From Adiantum capillus-veneris (lineage: Eukaryota > Streptophyta > Polypodiopsida > Polypodiales > Pteridaceae), in contig CM043966.1 in the NCBI GenBank assembly GCA_014529385.2, positions 109,598,808 through 109,662,807 of the forward strand: DNA of 64,000 nt. Reading direction: 5' to 3'. The notes beneath the pieces were generated by a model. That model was given only the letters and a program-made list of their open reading frames with translations, was not told the DNA's origin and made no database searches. The position numbers and the translations under genes were made by a program. Below are positions 24,735-35,737 of this stretch, piece by piece (the stretch's first letter is position 1; every line of letters begins with the position of its first letter).

Positions 24735-25222
24735 ACCATAAACACAATCTTCACAGAACTCTAAGTCCACTTCTTTCAAACCTGGTAGAAGCTTCTTTGT
24801 TTGAAGGATTTGCATTCCTTTGGCACTCATATGCCCAAGTCGGTAGTGCCACACCGCACTGTCAACTTCTGTAGTTGCTGCACAAGATGAAGGTTGCGTG
24901 CTAACCGTACACAAGTAAAGTGTACCGACTTTTTCACCCTTGGCAACCACCAAAGATCCCTTTGAGATCTTCCACCGTTTGTTTCTGAATGCAATGTTAT
25001 GACCTTCATCATCCAATTGTCCTGTAGAGATCAAATTTTTGCGAAGAGAAGGAACATGCCTAACATCTTTAAGCTTCCATTCATTTCCATTAGCAGTTTT
25101 GACAGAAACTATACCTTTGCCGACAATCTCACAAGCTTCATCATCTCCCAAGTATACATACCCAAAATTACCTTTGGTGTAGTCTTGGAAATGTTGCTTG
25201 TGTGGTGTCGCATGGAATGAAG
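24735..25222 (-). pseudogene. Protease C-terminal part and GAG-pre-integrase region of element C
   Basis: The frame runs from just after the protease active site to the A9 run. It contains GDDEACEIVGKG, WKLKDVRHVPSLRKNLIS and the pre-integrase zinc region (WHYRLGHMSAKG, then CEDCVYGK), giving the H-H-C-C set. These are standard for Copia Pol between protease and integrase. The frame is continuous within this segment. Confidence 0.88.
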
Positions 25223-25225
25223 CCC
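25223..25225 (-). other. 1-nt deletion at the protease active site of element C
   Basis: The frame reads W-I-V-D-S-G and then shifts. The G run has three G where four would keep the frame D-S-G-A. The lesion sits exactly in the catalytic motif. Confidence 0.75.
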
Positions 25226-26101
25226 GGAATCTACTATCCAGGAATTAGACACATTGTCTAATGAGAGAATTAGAGCATCTTGCTCTACTTTACCTGCCAC
25301 ATTGGCCTCCGATATTGGCTTGTTCTCTTGAGACTCTGTCTCCTTCTTCTTCTTGGACCAGCAATCCTTCTTGACGTGGCCCTTCTTGCCGCAGCTCCAA
25401 CATTCAAGAACTGACTTTGTGCGTGACTTGCTCCGCCTTGAGCGATCACGGCCCTTTTGGTTTTTGAACCTCTCCTTAAGCCTTCCTCTTGTTTCCACTG
25501 ATAGTGCAGCACTTGATGATTCTCCTGTGCTTCTCCTTTGCATTTCCTCGCTTAGGAGAACACCCACAACATCATCAAACTTAAGAGTATTTGTGCCAGA
25601 GATAGAATTACTTACGGCCATCACAAGGCTGTCCCAACTATTTGATAGAGATGATAGTATAAGGAGAGCTCGCACTTCGTCATCGAAATTCATTTTCACT
25701 GATCGAAGTTGACTTATGTTTGTGTTAAAGTCATTTAGGTGTTCTGCAACTGAACCATTCTCTGTCATCTTTAGATTGAACAAGCGCATCATAGGAAATA
25801 CCTTATTGGATGCCGATGGTTTCTCGTAGAAGTCGTCAAGTGACTTCATCAAGTCCTCCGTGGTCTTCATCTCCGAAACATTGAAGGCGACCGTTGACGC
25901 CAAGCTTAACCGGATTGTTCCCAGTGCCTTTCGATCAAGGACAATCCATGCTTCATCTGCCATTATTGCGGGCTTCTTCGCAAGACCACCCAGTGGCAAA
26001 TAGAGGTCCTTCTGGTAGAGATAGTCTTCAATCTGCATCTTCCAATGTTGGTAGTTTTTGCCGTTGAACTTCTCAATCTTGAGCTTCCCTTCCTCCGCCA
26101 T
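25226..26101 (-). pseudogene. Gag and protease start of element C
   Basis: The first ATG in a Copia context is at 26099-26101 (MAEEGKLKIEKFNGKNYQHW), 56 bp after the primer site. The UBN2/retrotran-gag domain follows (KMQIEDYLYQKDLYLPLGG, TIRLSLASTVAFNV, MKSLDDFYEK, HLNDFNTNISQL). A zinc knuckle CWSCGKKGHVKKDC has the normal C-x2-C-x4-H-x4-C spacing, after a basic RGRLKERFKNQKGRDRSRR stretch. The frame ends at the protease word W-I-V-D-S-G. The capsid part itself is unbroken. Confidence 0.92.
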
Positions 26102-26157
26102 AACTCCCACTAAATTCAAGGAATCCTTTCCTTGAGATAATTTAGCTACGAGCAAAC

Positions 26158-26172
26158 CTTGCTCTGATACCA
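26158..26172 (-). other. Primer binding site (tRNA-Met) of element C
   Basis: Minus-strand TGGTATCAGAGCAAG, two bases from the 5' LTR. Confidence 0.92.
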
Positions 26173-26258
26173 GTTGTTAGGAAATAAGACGTAGCTAAAT
26201 AGATAATTGAGTAGATTACTTAATGGAGAGATACATATTTATATACACGAGATTATAG

Positions 26259-26293
<35 letters not shown>

Positions 26294-26491
26294 CACGATA
26301 TACGTGGTTCACCCAATGTGGGCTACGTCCACGGGAAAGCAGCCACTCAATGGCTTTAGTACTTCAAAACAAGAAGTAGTTTACAAAGGGATTATACCCT
26401 TAATGGAGCTCCCGCCTTGCTTCACTCTCACCACCTCACACTCACCTTGTTGCATCAACTTCACACTATGAAATGTGTGTAGAAATGGCCT

Positions 26492-26500
26492 CCTTTTATA
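26492..26500 (-). promoter_or_regulatory. TATA box of element C 5' LTR
   Basis: TATAAAAGG on the minus strand, conserved in the other LTR near 21752-21760. It is in the right part of the LTR for a U3 core promoter. Confidence 0.7.
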
Positions 26501-26767
26501 GGCCAAAAGGGTTGCCCTCTCTTATGAGAGGCAGCCATGTGTAGCCGCCCTTGTGCGAATAAGTCCAAATCGGACCCTCCAATCCGCCCATGTGTGGCCG
26601 CCCTTGAAAAGACAATTCCGCTTTTGAATTCGGCCACCGGCCATTGACTTCCGACCACCGGCCATCGGCCATTGACTACCGGCCACCGGCCAACCGACCG
26701 GTTGTTTTCCGACCACTTTCTGGCCGCCGTCCGGCCATAATATTCCGGCAAAAAAAAAAGTCTCAGG

Positions 26768-26792
26768 GGCCTCGGGGGCGGCCCCCGAGGCC
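26768..26792. repeat. GC-rich palindrome unique to one LTR of element C
   Basis: GGCCTCGGGGGC, one base, then its exact reverse complement. It lies in a ~40-bp stretch absent from the 3' LTR of the same element. It could form a very stable hairpin. Confidence 0.85.
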
Positions 26793-26952
26793 TTAAAAGT
26801 AACCCCTGATTCTTGTCCGTGAAAATTTTGGTTTCCGGTGAGTGATTTTCCTTCATGCACGATGGCTTCTCCTCATAATGGGGGCCTTACAAATGTGCGC
26901 TTTTACCACAGAAAATTACAAGGGGAAATCAGGCTCCATACTTAACACATCA

Positions 26953-27274
26953 TACCAACCACTTGGCTTAGCTCTTGCTGCCTTAAATGTGAGACCGGAC
27001 ATTGAGGCAGTGTAGGAGAGCCTCTTCTTGTATACACATTATGTCCCTTGAAAATTTGAGAGTATAGATATTATACCCTACTTGAGTGCTCAACTTTTAA
27101 TCACATGAAATTTCTTGTCTTACATTTTAGTCGGGGATAATGGCTTACATCTCTTTGTCTCCCAGAAACTTCAAGGGTTGAATTTGTTAGTTGCCACCAT
27201 TATATCCATCGTCTTCAAGCATACTACATGTAGTATTTGGTCCCATGGGCCAATCTAACATTTAAGGACGATGA

Positions 27275-27342
<68 letters not shown>

Positions 27343-27921
27343 AACTTTGAGGTCATTGTAATTGTTTCTACGATATAAAAAATCCTACCCGCTCTCCCTC
27401 CTTGAGAAAGTATGAAATCATGTAAGCACTTGAATTTAAAAATCAAGACTCTTTAACTATATTTGTTTAGGCCGCTTGTCTTCTTCTTATTCTTCTTCTT
27501 CTTCTTCTTCTTCTTCTTCTCTCTCTCTCTCTCTCTCTCTCAAAACTCATTTGATTTTATTTTTCACTCAATTATTTATTTTGGTGATTTAAACATTGTG
27601 TGTGTGTGTGTGTGTGTGTGTTTGCACACATGTGTGTGCCTTATTTAAGCTAATCAATAGGATGACTCCTTGCTAGCAATTTTTGCAAAAGTTTTTCTTA
27701 AGCTTCGCCATTGAGATTCTAGATTAATGGGTCTCAAACCACATTAGTAGGAAGTAAAGCTGGTAAGAATAGTAAAAAAATGCTCTAAAATTACAGATTT
27801 GAGAGATTATTAGTACTTTTTGTGTGCATCTTAATGAAAAGGAGATATGCATTGTAGATACACCAACAAAGTAAAGGCCATTTTGGCTCCAAAAGGACAT
27901 GTGCAAAAAGGTTCTTGAGGG

Positions 27922-27967
<46 letters not shown>

Positions 27968-28100
27968 GGAGGCACGTTGCATAGTCAAGAAAGACACATG
28001 CGGCCACCACTATTTGTTGATACATTGGTCTGCAAGCATCTTCTCTGATTGATACTATGCAAGGGTAGAAGGGGAGGGTTATGTGTTGTCATAAAATATA
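26953..28100. other. Intergenic stretch with microsatellites
   Basis: No gene is supported. It is the continuation of the host sequence interrupted by element C, then simple repeats: (GT)n at about 27287-27340, (TTC)n/(CT)n at 27480-27540, (GT)n at 27597-27621 and (GA)n at 27926-27966. Confidence 0.7.
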
Positions 28101-29191
28101 ATATCCAACTTTACCAAATGATTTTCTGTATTAAACTGATCACTTAATATGGGAAGATAAAAGGGGAGCAAGATTTAGTATATATGTGCTTCTAGACCTA
28201 TCTCAATAGCGGACCGAAAGGAGAAATGGTTGCATGTCAACAGCGATCCAAAAGGAGACGATCTACCAAAGAGCAATGTGCAATAAGTGCTTCTAGATTT
28301 ATCTCAACAAGGGACCAAGAGGAGAGATTATTACATCTCAAAAGGGGTCCAAACATAGGTAGTCTATCAAAGAGCAACGTGCGTCTAATGGAGCTAAAAG
28401 GACCTTAGGATTCGCTTCATTAAAGACCTCCAAAAGTTAGTGTTAAAAATTCCTTTGACCTTACGCAACCTAAGGCTAACCTCGAGGTGGGAATCGTACC
28501 CAAGCATGAGGTTCTAAGACGCTTAAAGTGGTTGTGGAAACCTTGCCCAAAGCTTGAGGTAATTTTTATGCTTAAACGACTAAGATTTTGAAATGTTAAA
28601 TTCAAAGATAAATTCTCAAGAGGCATGAACGTCCATGCTTGATTGACTAAGCCTTTAAGTATTCAATTAAAAACAAATGACTTAAGAAGCATAAAAGACA
28701 CATGCATGCTTGATTGACTAAGTCCTTTAAGTATTCAATTCAAACAAATGACTTAATAAGCATAAAATACACATGTTCAAATGATCCTCCACATGTGTCT
28801 CTCATGATGTTCTTAAGTGCTATTGGTTAGGTTTTAAAGAGGTCCAATGAGAATTTAGATACATAAAAATAAATAATTAAGTTATTTCTCTCAAAAAGAA
28901 AAAAGAGAAAATATGTCCAAATGAAATAATAAAATAATACAAGAGAGAGAGAGAGAGGCCTGGACCAAGCATGAGAGGGGGGGGTATAGTCTTCCACACA
29001 CACGCATGCACATTCTCTCATTGTGTGGAGTGCAAGATGCAAGAGCTCCATCTCATTCTCCAAGTGTGTTGACAAGTGGAGAGCCTACACCAACACTCTT
29101 GGCTATGGAATGCAAATCCAACCAAGAGCTATTCTGCAATGCTTAAGCTTGCCATCTTCTTCATCTTCATTACTATGATATTATGCTATGC
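28100..29191 (+). repeat. Old LTR-like repeat, copy 1 (left part)
   Basis: Diverged counterpart of 62390-63480: both contain GAGAGCCTACACCAACACTC, CTTGGCTATGGAATGCAA and CTTCATTACTAT in the same order. Its continuation after the gag-only element is at 35738-36000. Internal tandem repeats are a 101-bp unit (28187-28388, two copies) and a 71-bp unit from 28637 (two copies). No coding capacity. Confidence 0.65.
28187..28388. repeat. Tandem repeat, 101-bp unit, two copies
   Basis: Each unit starts TGCTTCTAGA and ends with an AGAGCAA(T/C)GTGC word. The copies are clearly diverged. Confidence 0.75.
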
Positions 29192-31354
29192 TGTAAGGTC
29201 TCTGACCCCAACCAAAAAGAGCACCCTTGTACCATGAAATGATCATAATGGAAAAAAGTTACTATTTTTAGCAGTTTTCTGAATTCTGTCAGTGCCATGA
29301 TGTTTAAAATGTCATAAAGCTTCGAAATGTGAATTAAAATAATTTTTGTGAAAAATTTTCAAATATAGTAAGTTTTTGGTCACCCGACCCGTCTAGTTTT
29401 GACCGTTTCGAAAATCTGCACTTGTACCCCGAATTTGAAAAAAATGCATTTTCGGACCCCGAGGGCTGCTAAATATGGCAGGTACTCGGGCCAGTACGTC
29501 TTAGTTAGAGCTTCGTATAACAATTTTTGGCATAAAAATCCGACACCGCCTAAATTTCTCGTCTATTATGCTTATTCCTAGTCGTAATTCTCTATAATTA
29601 CTCTCTAAATTCTCATTAACCATATTCTATTATGTAATCATCATCCCATAGCTGAATTATCAGCCATTCATCATTCTCAATTAATGATTAGAGAATAATT
29701 ACCAGAATTTTCTCTCTCTAGGCAGTATAGTAATTAATCGGTAAGCTAGTAATTGTGTAGATTGATGAGAACCACTCTTTCTATCACGCATTAATATTGT
29801 AGCTGATTTAAATTCATCTCTGTTATGCATTAAGATATAATTAAGGTAAGATTAATCTGTCATTAAGTCTCTAAGAGATGGTTTTTCTCACACCTATGCA
29901 TGCGGTGACTCTGCACCCTCTAATTGCTAGGAAAGAGATTAATCATACTTAATTCATCTCTCTAATAATTCCATTAGTGAAATCTTATTATTCTTAATCA
30001 TGTAAGCCGAGTAATTATCTTTAGAGCCGGTTCCCATAGGATTATGTGCCATCCTTAATGATTGCTTTATGAAAAATCTAGATCTATCATATAGGAGGGA
30101 TTAATTAATGTCACTAATCTACCCATTGGACTGTTATGATGCTTGCGAACCTTAGCTCTTTCTCCAAGCTAATCATTTAAAGTAGTGAGAAATGGCCCCG
30201 GTTAAGAGGACTTGCTTCGGTGGTGCCCACGATCGCGAGGCAGGAACGAGCAATGTCAACGGGAAGGGGAAGGCTCCCATGGAGAGACAAATACCGGCCA
30301 TCTCACGGGCCATCGATAAGGAAGGGGAAGAGGTAGATCATATTTTTATTCAAGTTTTTTAAACTAACATTGCATATGCTAATTAGGAATGCTCATATCC
30401 CCAAACATGTTGGAGAAATCCGACGGAAACCTCGGCATTGAAAGCATTGTACATTAAGTTCTAAAGTAGGAAGGAAATGATTGATGGGAATGCTGTTTGC
30501 AATAGGAAAGAATGTCTGCTAGGGAAAATTTAGCTCGGCATGTTCATTCTATTTCCAATGTTGAATTAGTCATGAACCCCTCCTGATCACAGGGGCAGAG
30601 TTCCTGGTTAAGGGCTCTTGAATCCACGACTGCTGGTTAAGCGGTGGGAATGTCCATGTCGTGCTTTCTATGCGGTGGACATACCTAGTTGTATGGGCAG
30701 CTAGGCGACAACGGGAGGAGTAAACTCTCGCTGGAGGGGGGATGTTGTACCTCCAGAACATTGGAATTTTAATGAATAAGTTTGAGTAGAATTTTTACTA
30801 GAATTCTGTCTTGGTGTTGTTTGCAATACTGCTTGAAGGGTTGTATTAACGAACAATGTGATTTGGAATTAAACAAGGAATCTTTATGTTGAACAACCTT
30901 TGTGGTAGTAATTAGGTCACACAAGGAAGTGTGAGTGTGGGGGTGGAAAGTGGGGGGCTTGGCTTAGGTTGCCAATGCCTACGAGATGGGTGGTCCCGAT
31001 TGGTCGGGAACTCTCTGTCCCCATTGTGCTTACTTCGATATTAGTAATACTCATTGCCCCTAGAGCGGTGAAATCTCGAGTGTACGTGCATCTGAAACAT
31101 GGGGAAAAAGGCGCTCGGGGTTTCTCTCCTCTTGGAAGGTGGGTCTTAGGATCGCTAGATAGTTCGAGTATGCTTCCTCTACAAGGTGGAGCTAGATCTC
31201 CCTGCTAGTAGGTTCGAACTCGATTCACTTTGTGATGAGAGATCGTCCGCTAGTTGAACCCTGAACCACTTTGTTTGCTTCCACTATAGATCTAGTGGCC
31301 ACTAGGTTCACCATTAGATCCGCCGTTTGATACGGTGGGGTGGGGACCTCACAC
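29192..31354 (+). repeat. 5' LTR of the gag-only element (2163 bp)
   Basis: Nearly colinear with 32986-35732 but missing the segment equivalent to 33337-33882, which includes the only convincing TATA box. It contains a 56-residue ORF at 30192-30362. Confidence 0.9.
30192..30362 (+). CDS. Small LTR ORF resembling a Gag N-terminus (56 aa)
   Basis: Starts MAPVKRTCFGGAHDREAG and continues with a basic, Gly/Asn/Lys-rich stretch. Such basic starts are usual for gypsy Gag proteins. The ORF in the interior lacks its own good ATG and begins with the helix that usually follows. A GAG|GTAGAT donor-like site lies inside this ORF and a pyrimidine-rich TTGGCAG acceptor-like site precedes the interior Gag frame, so splicing from LTR to interior is conceivable. 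The other LTR has a 1-nt deletion in this ORF. Confidence 0.4.
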   Translation: MAPVKRTCFGGAHDREAGTSNVNGKGKAPMERQIPAISRAIDKEGEEVDHIFIQVF

Positions 31355-31356
31355 CT

Positions 31357-31371
31357 GGTATAAGAGCTATA
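31357..31371 (+). other. Primer binding site-like motif of the gag-only element
   Basis: TGGTATAAGAGCTAT, two bases after the LTR; one mismatch from the canonical tRNA-Met site over 13 bases. Confidence 0.75.
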
Positions 31372-31883
31372 GGTTTACAAACTGGAAAATGATGTTGTTC
31401 GAAATTTTAAAAACTAAGGGATTGTAGGATAGCTCGTACTCAAAGCTTGAGCATGATGTTTCCCAGAATAATGACATTGGATTTGTCTAGTGGATTGTCT
31501 CCTGAGTGATGTTAAAGAGTTTTACTCGTTGAGCTTGTTGGGATTCAGTGGGTTTCACATGATGTGTTTTGAGAAGTCGTTGGTGCGACTAGTGCTGGGG
31601 TAGGTAGCCTGTTGATGCACATAAAGTTATAAGTATGGATCAAAGCTCTCGAGTAAAGTTTTTACCATTATTTATCGGACAATTTTGGATGTATTCAATG
31701 GAATTTAAATGGTGGAATGGTTAAAATCCTTTGTGATAGATGTATAGATTAAGTAGGCTTGTTAAGCCCAAAAGTTAAATTTCTTCTTGAGTATGGAAAA
31801 GCTTAGGTTCATTTGAGAAGAGTGCTATAGTAATGAGTTTTATACCATTGGATAGGCACCGCCTATTGCTCTCTACTTGGCAG

Positions 31884-32365
31884 CGCAAGAGAAGAAGCTC
31901 CTCCTTAAACAAGCTCAGCCTCCAACCTTTAAAGGCGAAGGGGAAAATGTGGAAAGAGATGCAGAAGTATGGATGGAGGCTATGGATGACTATTTCGAAG
32001 TTTCGAGAACTCAACCCGAGAACCAAACCATGCTTGCAATGTTCCGCTTGTCTAGTGATGCCAAGAACTGGTGGAAACAACATTGCTGGGACTTGGATAT
32101 CAAGGGATCTTCCCCATCATGGGAAGACATCAAGGCTGCTGTGATGGAGCGTTACTTACCACCCGCCTATAAAACCTTGAAGATGAACGATTTCTTTTCC
32201 CTTCGGCAACTGACTTCATCTATCGAAGAATATTATTCAAAGTTTGTCACTCTTCGGAGATATGCTCCTAAGATGACATTGGAACAACAGGTAGCACGGT
32301 TTTGCCAAGGACTCGTCAACCCCCTGAACAACCGACTAGAAGCTCTCAGGCCAGTAACTTTGTAA
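31884..32365 (+). pseudogene. Gag capsid region of the gag-only element
   Basis: The frame reads QEKKLLLKQAQPPTFKGEG, then a retrotransposon Gag domain: DAEVWMEAMDDYFEV, AMFRLSSDAKNWWKQH, YLPPAYKTLKMNDFFSLRQ, YYSKFVTLRRYAP and FCQGLVNPLNNRLEAL. It ends at a TAA, after which the same frame resumes (DALLRAKPLAKEIQR) and leads toward the zinc knuckle. The domain is of the Ty3/gypsy Gag type. No in-frame natural ATG is convincing; the first codon of the open frame is TTG. Confidence 0.85.
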
Positions 32366-32803
32366 GATGCCTTGCTAAGGGCCAAACCGTTAGCTAAAGA
32401 GATTCAGAGGACTACCCAAGATAGTGAATACTATTTGTCAAAGAGGGCCAGGACAGACAACTAGAGTAACAGACCAATCAACCCTACATACAACCATCGT
32501 CCGGTAGTAGCTACCATGACAGCTACCGAGTTTCCCAATATAAGATGCTTTGAGTGCCAGGAGTATGGACATTACAAAAGTCGATGTCCAAAAAGGATTT
32601 CCCAAACATCCGGTGCTAATAATGTACCTCTGAACGCCAACGGGCGAGGTCAACCAAACGGAAGAGGAGGCCGAGGAAGAGGAAACATAGGACAAGGAAG
32701 TAGAGCTTTCGCTAATGCCGTAGTGAGACAACCAACTGTGGGTGATGAAGCTGATGAGAGAGCAGCAATGTATGATGCAACTGCTAATCCTAGTGAGCAA
32801 TAA
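32366..32803 (+). pseudogene. Gag C-terminal part with zinc knuckle
   Basis: After a stop near 32363 and another near 32461 (TAG), the frame carries a CCHC knuckle, CFECQEYGHYKSRC (C-x2-C-x4-H-x4-C), and an RGG-like basic tail (NGRGGRGRGNIGQG). This is nucleocapsid-like. The frame closes at 32801-32803 with no protease following. Confidence 0.82.
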
Positions 32804-32985
32804 ATCAAGCACCAGAATCTCATCAAAGTTCAGCAGAATAAGACGCATAAAGCTAAAGAGTACTCTATTATCAAAGGATATCTTTACTTTGGACAAAGGA
32901 TATATGTACCTAAGTAGTTAGCATAGAGTTTATCCAGATGTATTCTTGAGATGAGGAAATCTCAAATTTTTCACCTTGGGGTGGT

Positions 32986-35732
32986 TGTAAGGTCTCTGAC
33001 CCCAACCAAAAAGAGCACCCTTGTACCATGAAATGATCATAATGGAAAAAAGTTACTATTTTTAGCAGTTTTACGAATTCTGTCAGTGCCATGATGTTTA
33101 AAATGTCATAAAGCTTCGAAATGTGAATTAAAATAATTTTTGTGAAAAATTTTCAAATATAGTAAGTTTTTGGTCACCCTACCCGTCTAGTTTTGACCTT
33201 CTCAAAAATCTGCACCTGTACCCCGAATTTGAAAAAAATGCATTTTCGGAGCCGGGGGCTGCTAAATATGGTAGGTACTCGGGCCAGTATGTCTTAGTTA
33301 GAGCTTCGTATAGCAGTTTTCGGCATCAAAATCCGACTCGTATGACCCGTTTTACCGTAGAACCAATTTTCCTAAAAATTGTCCGGGGACGTACCGGGGG
33401 CCCGAGGCTGTGTGGGAACAGGTTCCAGCCCACTCCAGACCATCTTTAGCAGCTAGGGGGCACCCTCTTGCTTTGTGGGAGTCTTGGGAAAGATGCCAAG
33501 CCAGCAACTCACTCTCAGAACCAGTTAACCAAGCCAACCTGACACTTGGTGGGCAGGGAACTGGACTTGCCATGCTTAACTGGAGAAGCTCCCAGATGCA
33601 ATTAGCAACTCAGATCGATTTTCAGCCTGTAGGAGCCTATTTAAAGACCTGCACACACACACATACATATGCTCACACACACAGTGCACACACATACACA
33701 CCTACACACACTCTGGGAAGGTGATGCCGGAACACACACCTTTTGAAGGAGAAGCAAGGAGGGAGGTGCTGTCGAATTCTCGCCTCAAGAAGCTCGATTA
33801 GATCAGAGAATCGAGAGGATTATCAGCCCTTAATCATGGTAACCACGGTTTAATTAATGTTTTCTGCAAAATCCTTTTCATTACCGCCTAAATTTCTCAT
33901 CTATTATGCTTATTCCTAGTCGTAATTCTCTATAATTACTCTCTAAATTCTCATTAACCATATTCTATTATGTAATCATCATCCCATAGCTGAATTATCA
34001 GCCATTCATCATTCTCAATTAATGATTAGAGAATAATTACCAGAATTTTCTCTCTCTAGGCAGTATAGTAATTAATCGATAAGCTAGTAATTGTGTAGAT
34101 TGATGAGAACCACTCTTTCTATCACGCATTAATATTGTAGCTGATTTAGATTTATCTCTGTTATGCATTAAGATATAGTTAAGGTAAGATTAATCTGTCA
34201 TTAAGTCTCTAAGAGATGGTTTTTCTCACACCTATGCATGCGGTGACTCTGCACCCTCTAATTGCTAGGAAAGAGATTAATCATAATTAATTCATCTCTC
34301 TAATAATTCCATTAGTGAAATCCTATTATTCTTAATCATGTAAGCCGAGTAATTATCTTTAGAGCCGGTTCCCATAGGATTATGTGCCATCCTTAATGAT
34401 TGCTTTATGAAAAATCTAGATCTATCATATAGGAGGGATTAATTAATGTCACTAATCTACCCATTGGACTGTTATGATGCTTGCGAACCTTAGCTCTTTC
34501 TCCAAGCTAATCATTTAAAGTAGTGAGAAATGGCCCCGGTTATGGCCCCGGTTAAGAGGACTCGCTTTGGTGGTGCCCACGATCGCGAGGCAAGAACAAG
34601 CAATGTCAACGGAAGGGGAAGGCTCCCATGGAGGGACAAATACAGGCCATCTCACGGGCCATCGATGAAGAAGGGGAAGAGGTAGATCATATTTTTATTC
34701 AAGTTGTTTAAACTAACATTGCATATGCTAATTAGGAATGCTCATATCCCCAAACATGTTGGAGAAATCCGACGGAAACCTCGGCATTGAAAGCATTGTA
34801 CATTAAGTTCTAAAGTAGGAAGGAAATGATTGATGGGAATGCTGTTTGCAATAGGAAAGAATGTTTGCTAGGGAAAATTTAGCTCGGCATGTTCATTCTA
34901 TTTCCAATGTTGAATTAGTCATGAACCCCCTCTTGATCAGAGGGGCAGAGTTCCTGGTTAAGGGCTCTTGAATCCACGAATGCTGGTTAAGCGGTGGATA
35001 CCCATGTCTGCTGGTTAAGCGGTGGGAATGTCCATGTCATGCTTTCTATGCGGTGGACATACCTAGTTGTATGGGCAGCTAGGCGACAAAGGAGGAGTAA
35101 ACTCTCGTTGGAGGGGGGATGATGTTGTACCTCCAGAACATTGGAATTTTAATGAATAAGTTTGAGTAGAAATTTTACTAGAATTCTGTCTTGGTGTTGT
35201 TTGCAATACTGGTTGAAGGGTTGTATTAACGAACAATGTGATTCGGAATTAAACAAGGAATCTTTATGTTGAACAACCTTTGTGGTAGTAATTAGGTCAC
35301 ACAAGGAAGTGTGAGTGTGGGGGTGGAAAGTGGGGGGCTTGGCTCAGGTTGCCAATGCCTACGAGATGGGTGGTCCCGATTGGTCGGGAACTCTCTGTCC
35401 CCATTGTGCTTACTTCGATATTAGTAATACTCATTGCCCTAGAGCGGTGAAATCTCAAGTGTACGTGCATCTAAAACATGGGGAAAAAGGCGCTCGGGGT
35501 TTCTCTCCTCTTGGAAGGTGGGTCTTAGGATCACTAGATAGTTCGAGTACGCTTCCCCTGCGAGGTGGAGCTAGATCTCCCTGCTAGTAGGCTCGAACTC
35601 GATTCACTTTGTGATGAGAGATCATCCGCTAGTTGAACCCTGAACCACTTTGTTTGCTTCCGCTATAGATCTAGTGGCCACCAGGTTCACCATCAGATCC
35701 GCCGTTTGATACGGTGGGGTGGGGACCTCACA
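32986..35732 (+). repeat. 3' LTR of the gag-only element (2747 bp)
   Basis: Full-length version with TATTTAAAG at 33638-33646 and a CA-rich tract at 33652-33713. It has a 12-bp tandem duplication (34530-34553) exactly at the ATG of the small Gag-like ORF. ORFs around 35315-35587 have no recognisable domain. Confidence 0.9.
33638..33646 (+). promoter_or_regulatory. Putative TATA box of the gag-only element
   Basis: TATTTAAAG about 650 bp into the 3' LTR; the segment containing it is absent from the 5' LTR. Confidence 0.5.
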
Positions 35733-35737
35733 TATGC

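Larger units (their letters stand above)
21400..26947 (-). mobile_element. Ty1/copia LTR retrotransposon C, full length, frameshifted
   Basis: LTRs at 21400-22160 and 26175-26947, with a perfect 5-bp target duplication CATCA at 21395-21399 and 26948-26952. Minus-strand order is Gag, protease, integrase, RT, RNase H, which is diagnostic of Ty1/copia. The primer site is the tRNA-Met type and the polypurine tract is the typical AAGTGGGAGAT. The polyprotein frame is broken at three single-nucleotide indels but has no nonsense codon, so the insertion is young or the indels are assembly errors. Confidence 0.95.
26175..26947 (-). repeat. 5' LTR of element C (773 bp)
   Basis: TGTTAGG to CTTAACA on the plus strand, followed by the target duplication CATCA. 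It holds a perfect minus-strand TATA box (TATAAAAGG, 26492-26500), a CCGGCCA-rich minisatellite (26634-26700), and an extra ~40-bp segment with a GC-rich palindrome that the 3' LTR lacks. Confidence 0.93.
29192..35732 (+). mobile_element. Gag-only LTR retrotransposon with long LTRs (TR-GAG/LARD-like)
   Basis: LTRs TGTAAGG...ACCTCACA of 2163 and 2747 bp flank a 1.6-kb interior. The 5-bp target duplication TATGC is at 29187-29191 and 35733-35737. A primer-site-like TGGTATAAGAGCT follows the left LTR. The interior encodes Gag and zinc-knuckle pieces but no protease, RT or integrase. Such elements would need enzymes from an autonomous partner. It sits inside an older LTR-like repeat. Confidence 0.9.

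Noticed and set aside
30969-31208. ORF in the gag-only LTR, with a counterpart at 35315-35587
   Set aside because: The two LTR copies differ by a frame change in it and it has no recognisable domain.
31190-31260. tRNA-like or SINE promoter (GGTTCGAACTCG box-B-like) in the LTR
   Set aside because: No matching A box or cloverleaf could be drawn; it is a chance T-arm-like word.
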